NCBI GenBank assembly: GCA_021203205.1
Contig: JAJQBQ010000001.1
Span: 1 to 64,000 of the forward strand
DNA length: 64,000 bases
Source of the DNA: Lachnospiraceae bacterium
GTDB taxonomy: Bacteria; Bacillota; Clostridia; Lachnospirales; Lachnospiraceae
Reading direction: 5' to 3'
This document shows, one piece after another, positions 17,876 through 27,547 of this stretch. Each line of letters starts with the position of its first letter. Within the stretch, counting starts at the first letter, position 1. Position numbers and translations under genes: made by a program. Below the pieces are notes generated by a model. It saw nothing but the letters and a program-made list of their open reading frames with translations. It was not told the origin of the DNA and searched no databases.

Positions 17876-20635
17876 ATGGCTGATAACAGGGATGATAAAA
17901 ATGAGGAAAGACAGGATGAGCACACGCTGGACGAGCATGTTTTTGACAAAATTCAGCATGTGGACCTGAAGGAGACCATGGAGACTTCCTACATCGATTA
18001 CGCCATGAGCGTGATCGTGGCGCGCGCTCTGCCGGATGTGCGGGACGGTTTAAAGCCGGTGCAGCGCAGAGTGCTGTACTCCATGATCGAGTTAAACAAT
18101 ACGCCGGATAAGCCCCACCGTAAGTGTGCGCGTATCGTCGGTGATACGATGGGTAAATTTCACCCGCACGGTGACAGTTCCATCTACGGGGCGCTGGTGA
18201 ATCTGGCGCAGGAGTGGTCAACCAGGTATCCGCTGGTGGACGGCCACGGAAATTTCGGCTCGGTGGACGGCGACGGCGCCGCTGCCATGCGTTACACGGA
18301 AGCACGCTTAAGTAAGATTTCCATGGAAATGCTGGCGGACATCAACAAGAACACGGTGGACTTTTCTCCGAACTTTGACGAGACGGAGACGGAGCCGGAC
18401 GTGCTGCCGGCAAGAATTCCGAATCTTTTGGTGAACGGCACCAGCGGCATCGCAGTGGGTATGGCCACGAATATCCCGCCCCACAATCTGGGTGAGGTGA
18501 TCGATGCCGTCATCAAAATGATTGACAATTACGTGCAGGAAGACCGGGAGACTTCCATCGGGGAGCTGATGAAGATCGTCAAGGGGCCGGATTTTCCGAC
18601 CGGCGGCATTATCCTTGGGCGGCGCGGCATCGAGCAGGCCTACCGCACCGGGCGCGGGAAGATCCGCGTGCGCGCTGTGGTAGATACGGAGCCGATGGAA
18701 AACGGCAAGACGAGAATTGTGGTGTCCGAGCTGCCTTTCATGGTAAATAAGGCAAAACTGATCGAAAAGATCGCCGACCTGGTGAAGGAGAAGCGTATCG
18801 ACGGCATCGTGGGACTGCGCGACGAGTCCGACAAGCAGGGCATGCGGGTGGTCATCGAGCTCAGACGTGATGTCAACGCGAACGTCATTTTGAATCAGCT
18901 TTACAAGCATACACAGCTGCAGGATTCCTTCGGCGTGAATATGCTGGCTCTGGTGAACAATGAGCCGAAGGTGTTAAACCTCTATGAAATGCTGTATTAT
19001 TACCTGCAGCACCAGAAGGACGTTGTCACCCGCCGTACACAGTATGAATTGAACCGCGCCGAGGAGCGCGCACATATATTGGAGGGCCTGTTAAAGGCGC
19101 TGGATCACATTGATGAGGTCATTTCCATCATCCGATCCTCGAAGACAACGGCGGAGGCGAAGGCCAGGCTGATCGAGCGGTTCGAGTTTTCGGATGTGCA
19201 GGCCCAGAATATCGTCGACATGCGTCTGCGCCAGCTGACCGGTCTGGCCAGAGAAGAGCTCTTAAGCGAATATCAGGAGCTGGAGGAAAAGATCGCGGAG
19301 TTGAAGGCCATTCTGGCGGACGAAAAACTGCTGCTGGGGGTGATCCGCGAGGAGATCGGCATCGTAAAAGAAAAGTACGCCGATGAGAGGCGCACGCAGA
19401 TCGGTATCGACGATGCGGAGGAATTCACGTCGGAGGATCTGATCCCGGATGAGGATGTGGTGGTCACCATGACTAACCTGGGCTATATTAAACGCACACC
19501 GGCGGATACCTTTAAGAACCAGGGCCGCGGCGGGCGCGGCATTCGCGGCATGCAGACCATCGAGGACGATTTTGTAAAAGAAATGTTTGCGGCGACCACG
19601 CATCAGAGTCTCATGCTCTTTACGAACCGGGGCAGGGTCTTCAGACTAAAAGTATATGAGATTCCGGAGGCGAGCCGCACGGCCAGGGGCACGGCCATCG
19701 TGAACCTGCTGCAGCTGATGCCGGATGAGAAAATCTCCGCTGTTATTCCCACGCAGCGCACAAAGAAGAGGAATGATGCCGGGGAGGATGAGGAAGAGAT
19801 AATTTCCGCATATACGGATGACGAAGAAGCGGATGACTTTGCGGAAAGCGGAGCTTTCGTGGATGATTCCCGGGATGAAGCGACAGATGCTTTCGATGCG
19901 GATGACGGCGATTCGAAAGATGACGGAGAAATTTCGGATGGGGAAAATACGGAGGATGCAGAAGACGGTGATGCGGTCGACGGTTCCAATCCGGAGGATC
20001 ATATGTATCTGGTGATGGCCACGAAGCGCGGTCTGATCAAGCGCACGAAGCTATCGGCATTTTCGAGAATCCAGAAGAACGGACTGATCGCCATCGTGCT
20101 CCGGGAGGACGACGACCTGATCGAGGTCAAGGTGACGAACGGCAAAAACGATATCTTCCTTGTGACGGGAAAAGGTCAGTGCATTCGTTTTCATGAGAGC
20201 TGTGTGCGTCCGAGCGGAAGAGTTTCCATGGGAGTAAAGGGCATTCGACTCATGGAAGGCGATGAAGTTGTGGCCATGCAGACAAACCGCCAGGGCAAAT
20301 ATCTCCTGTTCGTAACCGAAAAGGGCATGGGCAAGCGCACGAAGCTTTCGGAATTCCCGCGCAAAGGCCGGGCCGGAAAGGGCGTCATCGGTTATAAGAT
20401 TAAAGAGAAAACCGGCGATGTGGTGAGCGCGAAGGCCGTATTCGATGACGATGAGGTGATGCTAATCACATCGGAGGGAATCCTGATCCGCATCTCGGCC
20501 AGCAGCATCTCCGTCAACGGGAGGGCGGCCTCCGGCGTGAAGCTGATGACCGTAGATAAGGAGAGCAACGCGTACGTTTCCAGCGTAGCCAGGATCCGGG
20601 AAGACGGAGAACCGCAGTTTACGGATGAAGTATAA
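17876..20635 (+). CDS. gyrA: DNA gyrase subunit A with acidic insertion in the C-terminal domain
   Basis: GyrA breaks and rejoins DNA. The catalytic tyrosine is in AAMRYTEARLS (Tyr about 140), and the GyrA-box NQGRGGRGIRG (about residue 543) marks it as gyrase rather than topoisomerase IV. Repeated beta-pinwheel blades follow (VVTMTNLGYIKR, YLVMATKRGLIKR, LFVTEKGMGKR). At 919 residues it is about 80 longer than usual: residues about 629-708 between blades are a run of Asp, Glu, Ser and Ala with almost no hydrophobics. The start has GAGGATAGA upstream. Confidence 0.97.
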   Translation: MADNRDDKNEERQDEHTLDEHVFDKIQHVDLKETMETSYIDYAMSVIVARALPDVRDGLKPVQRRVLYSMIELNNTPDKPHRKCARIVGDTMGKFHPHGDSSIYGALVNLAQEWSTRYPLVDGHGNFGSVDGDGAAAMRYTEARLSKISMEMLADINKNTVDFSPNFDETETEPDVLPARIPNLLVNGTSGIAVGMATNIPPHNLGEVIDAVIKMIDNYVQEDRETSIGELMKIVKGPDFPTGGIILGRRGIEQAYRTGRGKIRVRAVVDTEPMENGKTRIVVSELPFMVNKAKLIEKIADLVKEKRIDGIVGLRDESDKQGMRVVIELRRDVNANVILNQLYKHTQLQDSFGVNMLALVNNEPKVLNLYEMLYYYLQHQKDVVTRRTQYELNRAEERAHILEGLLKALDHIDEVISIIRSSKTTAEAKARLIERFEFSDVQAQNIVDMRLRQLTGLAREELLSEYQELEEKIAELKAILADEKLLLGVIREEIGIVKEKYADERRTQIGIDDAEEFTSEDLIPDEDVVVTMTNLGYIKRTPADTFKNQGRGGRGIRGMQTIEDDFVKEMFAATTHQSLMLFTNRGRVFRLKVYEIPEASRTARGTAIVNLLQLMPDEKISAVIPTQRTKKRNDAGEDEEEIISAYTDDEEADDFAESGAFVDDSRDEATDAFDADDGDSKDDGEISDGENTEDAEDGDAVDGSNPEDHMYLVMATKRGLIKRTKLSAFSRIQKNGLIAIVLREDDDLIEVKVTNGKNDIFLVTGKGQCIRFHESCVRPSGRVSMGVKGIRLMEGDEVVAMQTNRQGKYLLFVTEKGMGKRTKLSEFPRKGRAGKGVIGYKIKEKTGDVVSAKAVFDDDEVMLITSEGILIRISASSISVNGRAASGVKLMTVDKESNAYVSSVARIREDGEPQFTDEV

Positions 20636-20661
20636 ATGAAGTATTTTTACAGGAAAAATGC

Positions 20662-21669
20662 ATGAATAATATAAAAAAATTTTTTAAAGACAGAAAAGTA
20701 AAAGCTTTCTTTCTCCAGGTTCTTGGGCCGCTGGCGGTGTTCATTGTGGCGATTTTTATCATGTATGAATTGTTGCTTATGGGCGAAAATTACATGGATG
20801 AGACGATCAACGAGGTGAAAATCGCGCTGGGCGAGGACGGCGAGTTAAGCATTTCTCTGGATGGCACCCGGGACGATATCTATATTCTCTGGGAGACCGA
20901 CGGCGGCAGCGTGACACCGCTGGTGGAGGATGAGGATTTCTCCCATATTGATGACTCGTACCATTACATCTGCTATACCTACTGCGACGACGGCATCCGC
21001 TGGGATCCGCTGGATGCGACCGGCGATGAGTTTGAGCTGGCGACCGTGCGGGCGACGATTTACTATATCACGGAAGGCCAGACAAAGGATTATATCAAGA
21101 CAAACAGTGACAATGTGGAAATGCAGCTCACTATCACGCTGCGCGTGGATGAGGATGGCACTGTCACGGAGGTGGAGGATGAGGATCACTACTTCTCCAA
21201 TCCGCAGAAAAAAGGCGTGTCCGACACCTGGTCGGAGATCTACGTGGTGAGTCAGGATGAGGACGGCATTACGCTCCGTTACCGCACGAACGCGGATATC
21301 GTGGTGGAGAGCGACGATACCGCTTATGTGCTGATCTGGGAAAATGAGGACGGACTGATCAGCGAGACGGATCTGGCATCCGGCATCTTCCCGGTGGCGG
21401 GAATTTCGGAGGAGGAAGACGAAAACCACGTATGTTATATCCGTCAGAGCGATATGGTCACCGTGCTGTGGCGGGATCTCGAGACATTGACGGATGCGAG
21501 TGGCAGCGCGTATACCGAGGTGAAGGCTTACCTCGTGGATCAGAGTATTTATGAAAATGAGACGTTTACGGAGGAACAGAAGTTCCAGGAGGCCGTGACG
21601 GGGGTGAGCGTGACCCAGGCGGCTGTGAAAAGTAACGATAATTCATTGAAAGCCAGTTGTGAATCGTGA
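20662..21669 (+). CDS. single-pass membrane-anchored protein, unknown function
   Basis: I do not recognise a family. After a short basic cytoplasmic start (about 15 residues) there is one transmembrane helix at residues 16-37 (FLQVLGPLAVFIVAIFIMYE); the remaining ~300 residues are acidic, rich in Asp, Thr and Tyr, and would lie outside the cell. The exported part looks like beta-rich repeats with patterns such as YHYICYTYCDDGIRWDP and RYRTNADIVVESDD. There is no lipobox or sorting motif. It begins 26 bp after gyrA and is followed by GH105 at 33 bp, so these may be co-transcribed. Confidence 0.75.
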   Translation: MNNIKKFFKDRKVKAFFLQVLGPLAVFIVAIFIMYELLLMGENYMDETINEVKIALGEDGELSISLDGTRDDIYILWETDGGSVTPLVEDEDFSHIDDSYHYICYTYCDDGIRWDPLDATGDEFELATVRATIYYITEGQTKDYIKTNSDNVEMQLTITLRVDEDGTVTEVEDEDHYFSNPQKKGVSDTWSEIYVVSQDEDGITLRYRTNADIVVESDDTAYVLIWENEDGLISETDLASGIFPVAGISEEEDENHVCYIRQSDMVTVLWRDLETLTDASGSAYTEVKAYLVDQSIYENETFTEEQKFQEAVTGVSVTQAAVKSNDNSLKASCES

Positions 21670-21702
21670 CCAGTAAAAATCGAATCGTGAGGGAAACTTA
21701 AA

Positions 21703-23046
21703 ATGGAAAAAACAGAGAAAACAGGCGGTTCCGGTGCAGGAGAACGAAAATTTACGATACCCGGTATCAGAAGTGCGAAAGCAGCGGAGTCGAAGGAAGA
21801 GCCGGAGATTGACCCGGCAGAGGTGTCCTGCAAGCTGGATCTGGTGATCGGCAAGCTGATGCACTTAGGTGAACCGGCGAACGAGACCTCGCTGAAAGAC
21901 CAGGGACAGAAAAAAGGTTTTTATAAAAGAGATTTCGGCATTCAGGAGTGGGACTGGCCTCAGGGAGTGGGTCTCTACGGCCTGCTTTCGGTGATGAAAA
22001 AGACCGGAAGTACCGCATATGTGGATTTTCTGGAGCGCTGGTTTGAGGATAACCTGAAACGTGGGCTGCCATCCAGAAACATCAACACGACCGCGCCGCT
22101 TCTGACGCTGGCGGAGCTGCTTGCGGACAGAAACAGGGAGGCGGAAAAAATAAAGCTGTCGACTGAAACAGGAATACAAAGTACGCAGCCTCGGATGCCG
22201 GGAGAAGATTCGCAGACAGAAATAAAAGAAAAGGATGCCGCAGAAGAAACAGAAAACACAGAAAAATGGAAAGCGTATGAAAGATTATGTACCGACTGGG
22301 CGGAGTGGCTGATGAAGGAGCTGCCACGCACAGAGGAGGGCGGTTTCCAGCATGTGACGAGTTCGGTTACGGGAGACCGCAATGCTGTGACGCTGAATGA
22401 GCAGGAACTCTGGATTGACACACTGTTTATGGCCGTGCTGTTTCTGGATAAAATGGGGCAGATCTGCGGGCGGCAGGACTGGACCGCGGAGGCGGAGTAT
22501 CAGGTGCTGACGCATATACGTTATCTGTGGGATCCGAAGAGCGGCCTTTTCTACCACGGGTGGACATTTAAAGAAAGAAATAATTTCGGCGGCGTTTTCT
22601 GGTGCCGCGGCAACAGCTGGTTCACGCTGGGAATCCCCGAATTGATCGAAATGTATGGCGGAAAGATGGAAAAGTCTCTGGAGCGGCATATACTGGCGGT
22701 TTTCCGTGCGCAGGTTTCCAAACTAAAGGAACTGCAGGCGGAGGACGGCATGTGGCACACGGTTCTGGATGATGACACAAGCTACACGGAAACCTCCGGT
22801 TCCGCAGCGATCGCGGCAGGGATGCTGAAAGGAGTTCGCCTGGGAATTCTGGGGGAGGAATATCGAACCTGCGCCCGGAGAGCGATTTCCGGTATCATGA
22901 ATCAGATTCTGCCGGACGGAACCGTGTTGAAGGTATCCGGAGGCACGCGCATCGGGATGGACGCGCAGCATTACAGGGATATTTTTCTGGCACCGATGGC
23001 GTATGGGCAGTCGCTTACAATTATGGCACTCAGTGAAGCGCTGTAG
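21703..23046 (+). CDS. glycoside hydrolase family 88/105, unsaturated uronyl hydrolase
   Basis: The protein resembles the YteR/YesR group that removes unsaturated galacturonyl residues from rhamnogalacturonan fragments. Family marks are QEWDWPQGVGLYGLL (about residue 84), the catalytic-Asp segment LWIDTLFMAVLFLDKMG (about residue 236), YHGWTFKERNNFGGVFWCRGNSWF and SGSAAIAAGMLKG. No signal peptide is seen, so it is probably cytosolic. Residues about 146-186 form an extra Glu/Lys/Thr-rich stretch interrupting the alpha/alpha barrel. The start has GAGGGAAAC upstream. Substrate specificity cannot be fixed from sequence. Confidence 0.85.
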   Translation: MEKTEKTGGSGAGERKFTIPGIRSAKAAESKEEPEIDPAEVSCKLDLVIGKLMHLGEPANETSLKDQGQKKGFYKRDFGIQEWDWPQGVGLYGLLSVMKKTGSTAYVDFLERWFEDNLKRGLPSRNINTTAPLLTLAELLADRNREAEKIKLSTETGIQSTQPRMPGEDSQTEIKEKDAAEETENTEKWKAYERLCTDWAEWLMKELPRTEEGGFQHVTSSVTGDRNAVTLNEQELWIDTLFMAVLFLDKMGQICGRQDWTAEAEYQVLTHIRYLWDPKSGLFYHGWTFKERNNFGGVFWCRGNSWFTLGIPELIEMYGGKMEKSLERHILAVFRAQVSKLKELQAEDGMWHTVLDDDTSYTETSGSAAIAAGMLKGVRLGILGEEYRTCARRAISGIMNQILPDGTVLKVSGGTRIGMDAQHYRDIFLAPMAYGQSLTIMALSEAL

Positions 23047-23079
23047 ATGGAAAAGTGAAAAACAGTTTGGGAAACAGTT

Positions 23080-24039
23080 ATGAATTATATCGTATTTGAT
23101 TTGGAGTGGAATCAGTCTCCGGGCGGAAAAAATTTTGAGGTCGAGGGACTGCCTTTCGAGATTATAGAAATCGGGGCGGTAAAACTTGATGAACACAGGC
23201 AAATTGTAGATGAGTTCTGGCATCTGGTAAAGCCGGTAGTTTACCACAGGATGAGCCGGGCCGTGAGAGAGGTCACGGGAATTTCAAATACAAAACTGAA
23301 GCAGGGAGAGCTTTTTACGGAAGTATATGAAAAATTTACGGAATGGTGCGGCGAGGAGCCGGTGTTCTGTACCTGGGGGCCGTCGGACCTCACGGAACTG
23401 CAGAGAAATGCGGCCTTTCATCACCTGAAAATGGATTTTTCTTATCCGCTGTTTTATTATGATGTTCAAAAGCTGTTCAGTCTGAGCTGTGAGGACGGAA
23501 GAAGCCGTAAAAGCCTGAAATATGCGGTGGAGTACCTGAAACTGGAAGAGACAGAAGGGTATCACCGCGCCATGTCAGATGCCCTGTACACCGCAAAGGT
23601 GATGGAGAAAATTGACTTTGAGCGTGTACGGAGCAAAATATCGGTGGATTATTACCGGGTACCCCGGGGGCGGAAAGAGGAAATACATCTTGTATTTGAT
23701 ACTTATGCAAAGGATGTATCCATGTCCTACCAGACCAGAGATGAGCTGATGAAGGATCGGAAGCTGTTTTCTACGAAATGTTATATCTGCGGAAAAAACG
23801 CGAAACGGAAAATTCGCTGGTTTTCGGACAATTCCCGCGCCTGTTACTCCGTCTCGTTCTGTCCGGAACACGGCTGGCTGAAAGGAAAGATACGAATAAG
23901 AAAATCAATGGACGGAAGATATTTCGGAATCAAAACATTGAAACTGATCGGAGATTCGGAGATGGAGGCGATCCGCGAGAAAAAGCGGTCGATCCAGGAG
24001 AGACGGCGAAACCACCGGCATGAGGAAAGACAGGGATGA
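23080..24039 (+). CDS. DEDDh-type 3'-5' exonuclease (DnaQ-like) with C-terminal Cys motif
   Basis: Residues 1-180 form a DnaQ/KapD-like exonuclease fold. The acidic residues are in IVFDLEWNQ (Asp and Glu), TWGPSDL and HRAMSDALYTA (His and Asp), giving the DEDDh set. The C-terminal ~120 residues carry CYICGKN and CPEHGW, a possible small metal site, then a basic tail. The family includes RNA and DNA exonucleases; the substrate is not deducible. It ends the run of plus-strand genes after gyrA and is followed by a strong terminator. Confidence 0.85.
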   Translation: MNYIVFDLEWNQSPGGKNFEVEGLPFEIIEIGAVKLDEHRQIVDEFWHLVKPVVYHRMSRAVREVTGISNTKLKQGELFTEVYEKFTEWCGEEPVFCTWGPSDLTELQRNAAFHHLKMDFSYPLFYYDVQKLFSLSCEDGRSRKSLKYAVEYLKLEETEGYHRAMSDALYTAKVMEKIDFERVRSKISVDYYRVPRGRKEEIHLVFDTYAKDVSMSYQTRDELMKDRKLFSTKCYICGKNAKRKIRWFSDNSRACYSVSFCPEHGWLKGKIRIRKSMDGRYFGIKTLKLIGDSEMEAIREKKRSIQERRRNHRHEERQG

Positions 24040-24135
24040 GCCGGGATTGTCGGAACAGAAGTTATTGTTTTGCATGAACTCCAGTTCCGGCAATTCGTGA
24101 AAGAACTTACTTTTGAAAATTCGACTGTTTTTATG

Positions 24136-24172
24136 AAAAAACTTCTCAAAGCCATGCTCTGAGAAGTTTTTT
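24136..24172 (+). terminator. intrinsic terminator after the exonuclease gene
   Basis: Perfect 13-bp stem AAAAAACTTCTCA (24136-24148) / TGAGAAGTTTTTT (24160-24172) with an 11-nt loop. T-runs exist on both strands, so it may act in both directions between convergent genes. Confidence 0.85.
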
Positions 24173-24320
24173 ATATTATTCAATATATATGCAGGGAAAA
24201 TCCATGACTGCTCTGAACAATATGCAACCATCGAATCTGTTTTAAGCCATGCATCTGAAGCTGAGCGGATTTTTGTATTCTTAAAAAAGATGCCCGCATA
24301 TATACAGATGTAAATAAGGC

Positions 24321-25055
24321 TTACTGATTCTCGTAGGAATCGATCAGCTCATCGAGTTCCTCCAGCAGGCAGTCGACGCGGCCGTAGAAGGCATCGTTGT
24401 TTGCCGGGCTGTCGAAACGGTCGCGGATATCTGTCAGGAGATCAATGGCCTTGTTCAGGCGTTTTTTGCCGTTGTCATCCAGGTAGAGCATGTAGCGGCT
24501 GCGCTCGTTCTCTTCCGGAGTCATCTTGCGAAGCACGACCTGTACGTTCGGCTTTTCGCCGATAAAGCGGTAGGTGATGGACGGCGAAGCGTGGTTGAAG
24601 AGCTCCTGCAGATAGTAGATATCTCCGGTCTGTTTGTAATAACGCCACGCGAATGTCTTGCGCATGGTCTGTGCACCGATGGAGCCGAGGCCGATCTGGC
24701 GGCCCACCTGCTTGAACACACGGTAAGCCTGCTCTCTGGAAAGCGGGGTGTCAGAACCCGGATATCCGATCAGCAGATAGCCTTCCGGATCTTTATTGGC
24801 AACGAAGTTGTCGACGATCTCCTTAAATTCATCCGTGAATTTAAAGTTTGTCGTAAGCTTCCGGGTGCCGATCTCAACGGTAAGTTCCGTTTTTCCGATC
24901 AGATCCTTGTTTTTCAGTTTCAGAATTTCCACCAGCTGCATGCCGGTGCCCACGCCGATCTCAAACATGATATAATACTTTACATCAACTTCTTTCAGAG
25001 CAGCCTTAAATTCTTCCAGGGTTTTTTCGTCTTTGATGGGTGCAACCCAATTCAT
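24321..25055 (-). CDS. tyrosine-recombinase-fold protein lacking catalytic residues
   Basis: The fold is that of a phage-type integrase catalytic domain, but key residues differ. The segment normally GLR.S(D/E)(L/I)L reads GTGMQLVEILKLK (Arg to Gln), the H.LRKTF box reads AQTMRKTFAW (His to Gln, Arg kept), and the normal HSS..T.RY nucleophile segment reads NHASPSITYRFIG, where Phe stands at the usual Tyr position. A Tyr two residues earlier might substitute. About 75 extra residues follow, rich in Asp, Leu and Arg. The start at 25055 is set by GGAGGATAACT. Probably a DNA-binding protein without strand-exchange activity, though this rests on alignment by eye. Confidence 0.75.
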   Translation of the reverse strand: MNWVAPIKDEKTLEEFKAALKEVDVKYYIMFEIGVGTGMQLVEILKLKNKDLIGKTELTVEIGTRKLTTNFKFTDEFKEIVDNFVANKDPEGYLLIGYPGSDTPLSREQAYRVFKQVGRQIGLGSIGAQTMRKTFAWRYYKQTGDIYYLQELFNHASPSITYRFIGEKPNVQVVLRKMTPEENERSRYMLYLDDNGKKRLNKAIDLLTDIRDRFDSPANNDAFYGRVDCLLEELDELIDSYENQ

Positions 25056-25321
25056 AGTTATCCTCCATTCTGAAGCGTTAAAATATATTAAGGCACAGTT
25101 TCCAAGCACCGGGGTACGGCCTTTGGAAGAATCTGTGCGTAAGGAAAAATTTCCGAAACAGAAATTTTTCCGATTGAAACCGAATACTGTCCGGATGTAT
25201 GTCTGACTGGATATCCGCACGATTTTCACGCTTCCAGGAAAATCGGAAATCCCCTGTTTTCATGTCAGTGAAAGGCATAAAAACATATTGCCACATCCTG
25301 CCGGAATCCGGTTTATAAGCA

Positions 25322-26887
25322 TTATTGCGGCCGGTTAACATTTGAACGGTTGGCATTCGAATGGTTAACATTCGGTCGGTTAAACCGGCTGTACTTGCGC
25401 CGCCTTTTTTCTCTGCGTTTTCGCTCGACACCGGAGTGGATGGCGACAAACGCCACAACAAGAACCACAATTACGCAGAGCAGAACAAAAACAGTGGGAA
25501 AGCCGCTTTTGGATACCACATCCGAATCGGAACCCGAATCGAGGGCGGCCGCGGCTGAAATAGCTTCGGATTCATCCGTCGTCGGAATTGTCACAGCCGT
25601 GTCCACATCAATATAAAAAGGAATCGTACACAGCGAGGAGCCGTCATATAAAATAAGTATATCGCCGGCATGCCCGTCCTCTTCGAGGGCAGACAACAGG
25701 CTCACCTCCGTGGAGATGAGTGACGCGTCGTAATCCGCCGGAATGGAAACCGTCACATCAGCATCATAAGAAATTCCGTCGACGGAAAGGTTCAGCTGCG
25801 ATTTGATGGATGTCAGGATGCCCTGACTGTCGATATAAACACCGTCCAAATCTGCGATATTCGCGTGCGTGTAATTCTGAAAACCGTAATCCAGCAGGGT
25901 TGCAGTGTCGAGGTAGGCGTTTGTACCGCTGGCGTTAAAGAGTACGACGATGAGTGTGATCCCGTCCTTTTCAATGCATGTCACCAGTGTGGTGCCGGAT
26001 GCATCCGTGTAACCGGTTTTTCCCATCAGATAAGTACCGCCTTCATAGTAGTACTTATTGCCGGAGTAAGCCATTTTGTGTTTTTGCTGGAAGGTACGCT
26101 CTTCACTCACCAGATTGGTAAAACCGATGGTATAAGAAAGCGTCTGTTCCACTTCCAGAAGCGTGTCATACTGCAGAAACTGACTGGCGATCAGTGCCAT
26201 ATCGTAGGCGGTGGTGTAATGAGATTCATCAAACAGACCGCTTGGATTGGTAAAATTCGTATTCAGACAGCCGAGTTCTTTTGCCCGCTCGGTCATCATT
26301 TCCCCGAACCCGGCGATCGAACCGCCCATCTCTTCCGCCAGCGCGTTGGCTACCTCATTGGCGGATGCGAGAAGCATCGCGTAGAGACAGTCTTCGACGG
26401 TTAAAATTTCGCCGGACTGCATGCCGATGCTGGAAGCGCCGTATTCCAGATCTACCGCGGTATCGGAAAAAGTAATTTCATCATCAACAGAAAGGTTTTC
26501 GATGGCGAGGATAGCAGTCATGATTTTCGTGATACTTGCCGGGTAGTGTACGCTGTAACCGTCTTTTTCATAGAGAACGGCGCCGGTGTCCGCGTCCATC
26601 ACGAGGGCAGCCTCGCTGACCAGACCGAGGGGATCCGCTGTGGATTCTTCCTCCCCGGTGGTTTCCTCTTCAGAAGAAGATTCGTTCTCCTCTTCCGAGT
26701 TGCCGGTGAAAGTATCTGCGGTTGTACTGCTGTTTTCCGAGCCTGTGCCGCCGGTCTGGGAGGCATAGGCATCGAAACAGAAAACCGTTGTCAGTGTGAT
26801 CATCGCAATCAGGGCGACGACGCGAAGAGAATGTCGAAGCATCATATTTAAAACCTTACTGTGAGAGTCTTTCGGGCGACCGGCCAT
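25322..26887 (-). CDS. D-alanyl-D-alanine carboxypeptidase (PBP5/DacA family)
   Basis: This penicillin-binding protein trims peptidoglycan stem peptides outside the membrane. A signal-anchor segment lies at residues 18-43 (VVALIAMITLTTVFCFDAYA). Active-site motifs are SITK in YPASITKIMTAIL, SAN in LASANEVANALAEE, and KTG in LMGKTGYTDASGTTL. A beta-rich C-terminal domain precedes a second membrane helix (VFVLLCVIVVLVVAFVAI) and a basic tail whose last 20 residues are a five-residue Asn repeat (NRPNV, NHSNA, NRSNV). An acidic Ser/Thr/Glu linker follows the signal. It belongs to sporulation or vegetative DacA types; which one is unclear. Confidence 0.92.
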   Translation of the reverse strand: MAGRPKDSHSKVLNMMLRHSLRVVALIAMITLTTVFCFDAYASQTGGTGSENSSTTADTFTGNSEEENESSSEEETTGEEESTADPLGLVSEAALVMDADTGAVLYEKDGYSVHYPASITKIMTAILAIENLSVDDEITFSDTAVDLEYGASSIGMQSGEILTVEDCLYAMLLASANEVANALAEEMGGSIAGFGEMMTERAKELGCLNTNFTNPSGLFDESHYTTAYDMALIASQFLQYDTLLEVEQTLSYTIGFTNLVSEERTFQQKHKMAYSGNKYYYEGGTYLMGKTGYTDASGTTLVTCIEKDGITLIVVLFNASGTNAYLDTATLLDYGFQNYTHANIADLDGVYIDSQGILTSIKSQLNLSVDGISYDADVTVSIPADYDASLISTEVSLLSALEEDGHAGDILILYDGSSLCTIPFYIDVDTAVTIPTTDESEAISAAAALDSGSDSDVVSKSGFPTVFVLLCVIVVLVVAFVAIHSGVERKRREKRRRKYSRFNRPNVNHSNANRSNVNRPQ

Positions 26888-27183
26888 GGATGAAAAAACA
26901 GATGAAAAAACTGTTTTGCAAAACAGAAGGAATGGTCGGAAATCCGGCAGACGGCTGTCTGTCCTGTAGTGCCTGAAAAAGCAGGCATGTGGTAGTCTGG
27001 TTTACTAAATGATTATAGAGCGTAATAAAAGAAAAATCAACCCCGGAAATGGGAAAAGAAGGAATTTCTGCTATGCGGACAGCGACGAACTCAGGCTGGC
27101 GGAGGCAGCTTTTGCCCGAAACCCCGAAACGCTCAAAAAAATCGCCCCCAGCAAAGCCTTCCGTTTTGCCAAAAGCGATTCAG
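26888..27183. other. spacer between the dacA-like gene and tRNA-Lys
   Basis: About 300 bp without a convincing gene. It contains a 16-bp palindrome CTGTTTTGCAAAACAG (26911-26926) and a hairpin TGCCTG/CAGGCA (26970-26987) upstream of the minus-strand carboxypeptidase gene, possibly regulatory. Confidence 0.4.
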
Positions 27184-27256
27184 TGCGCCTTCAGGGGCTC
27201 GAACCCTGGACACCCTGATTAAGAGTCAGGTGCTCTACCAACTGAGCTAAAAGCGC
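27184..27256 (-). tRNA. tRNA-Lys (anticodon CTT)
   Basis: A 73-nt cloverleaf: acceptor GCGCTTT pairs with AAGGCGC (one G-U), D-arm AGCTCAGTTGGTAGAGC, anticodon stem CTGA/TCAG with loop CTCTTAA giving anticodon CTT (at 27221-27223), and T-arm CAGGGGCTCGAACCCTG on the plus-strand side. CCA is not encoded. A consensus promoter lies about 70 bp upstream. Confidence 0.95.
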
Positions 27257-27323
27257 ATGCAGTTTAATTTGTAAACCGGAGATAAAATCTGTGAAAAATC
27301 TATGTCCCCGAGGAACGATGGAG

Positions 27324-27352
27324 ATTATAGCGCCCGAGCGCAGAAATGTCAA
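27324..27352 (-). promoter_or_regulatory. tRNA-Lys promoter
   Basis: Perfect TTGACA (27347-27352), a 17-bp GC-rich spacer and perfect TATAAT (27324-27329) on the minus strand read into the tRNA. This is the strongest sigma-A promoter match in the window together with that at 56036. Confidence 0.9.
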
Positions 27353-27547
27353 GAACTTTTTTAAAAGCAGGGCACTTAAAAAAGCAACAAAAATTCGGGA
27401 ATTGAGGCTGAAAAAATTGTCACTTTGTTACTATTCACGGTCGGCCTATGTGAACAGACGTTACTTTACTATAAAAGTCTGCCAGCCGGCCAGATGAACA
27501 GGGCATATGAGTTCAACTGGCCATTTGATTATCAAAGGGTACAAATT

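Noticed and set aside
27009-27218. 69-codon frame ending in LQGLEPWTP
   Set aside because: It runs into tRNA-Lys on the opposite strand, a known source of false genes.
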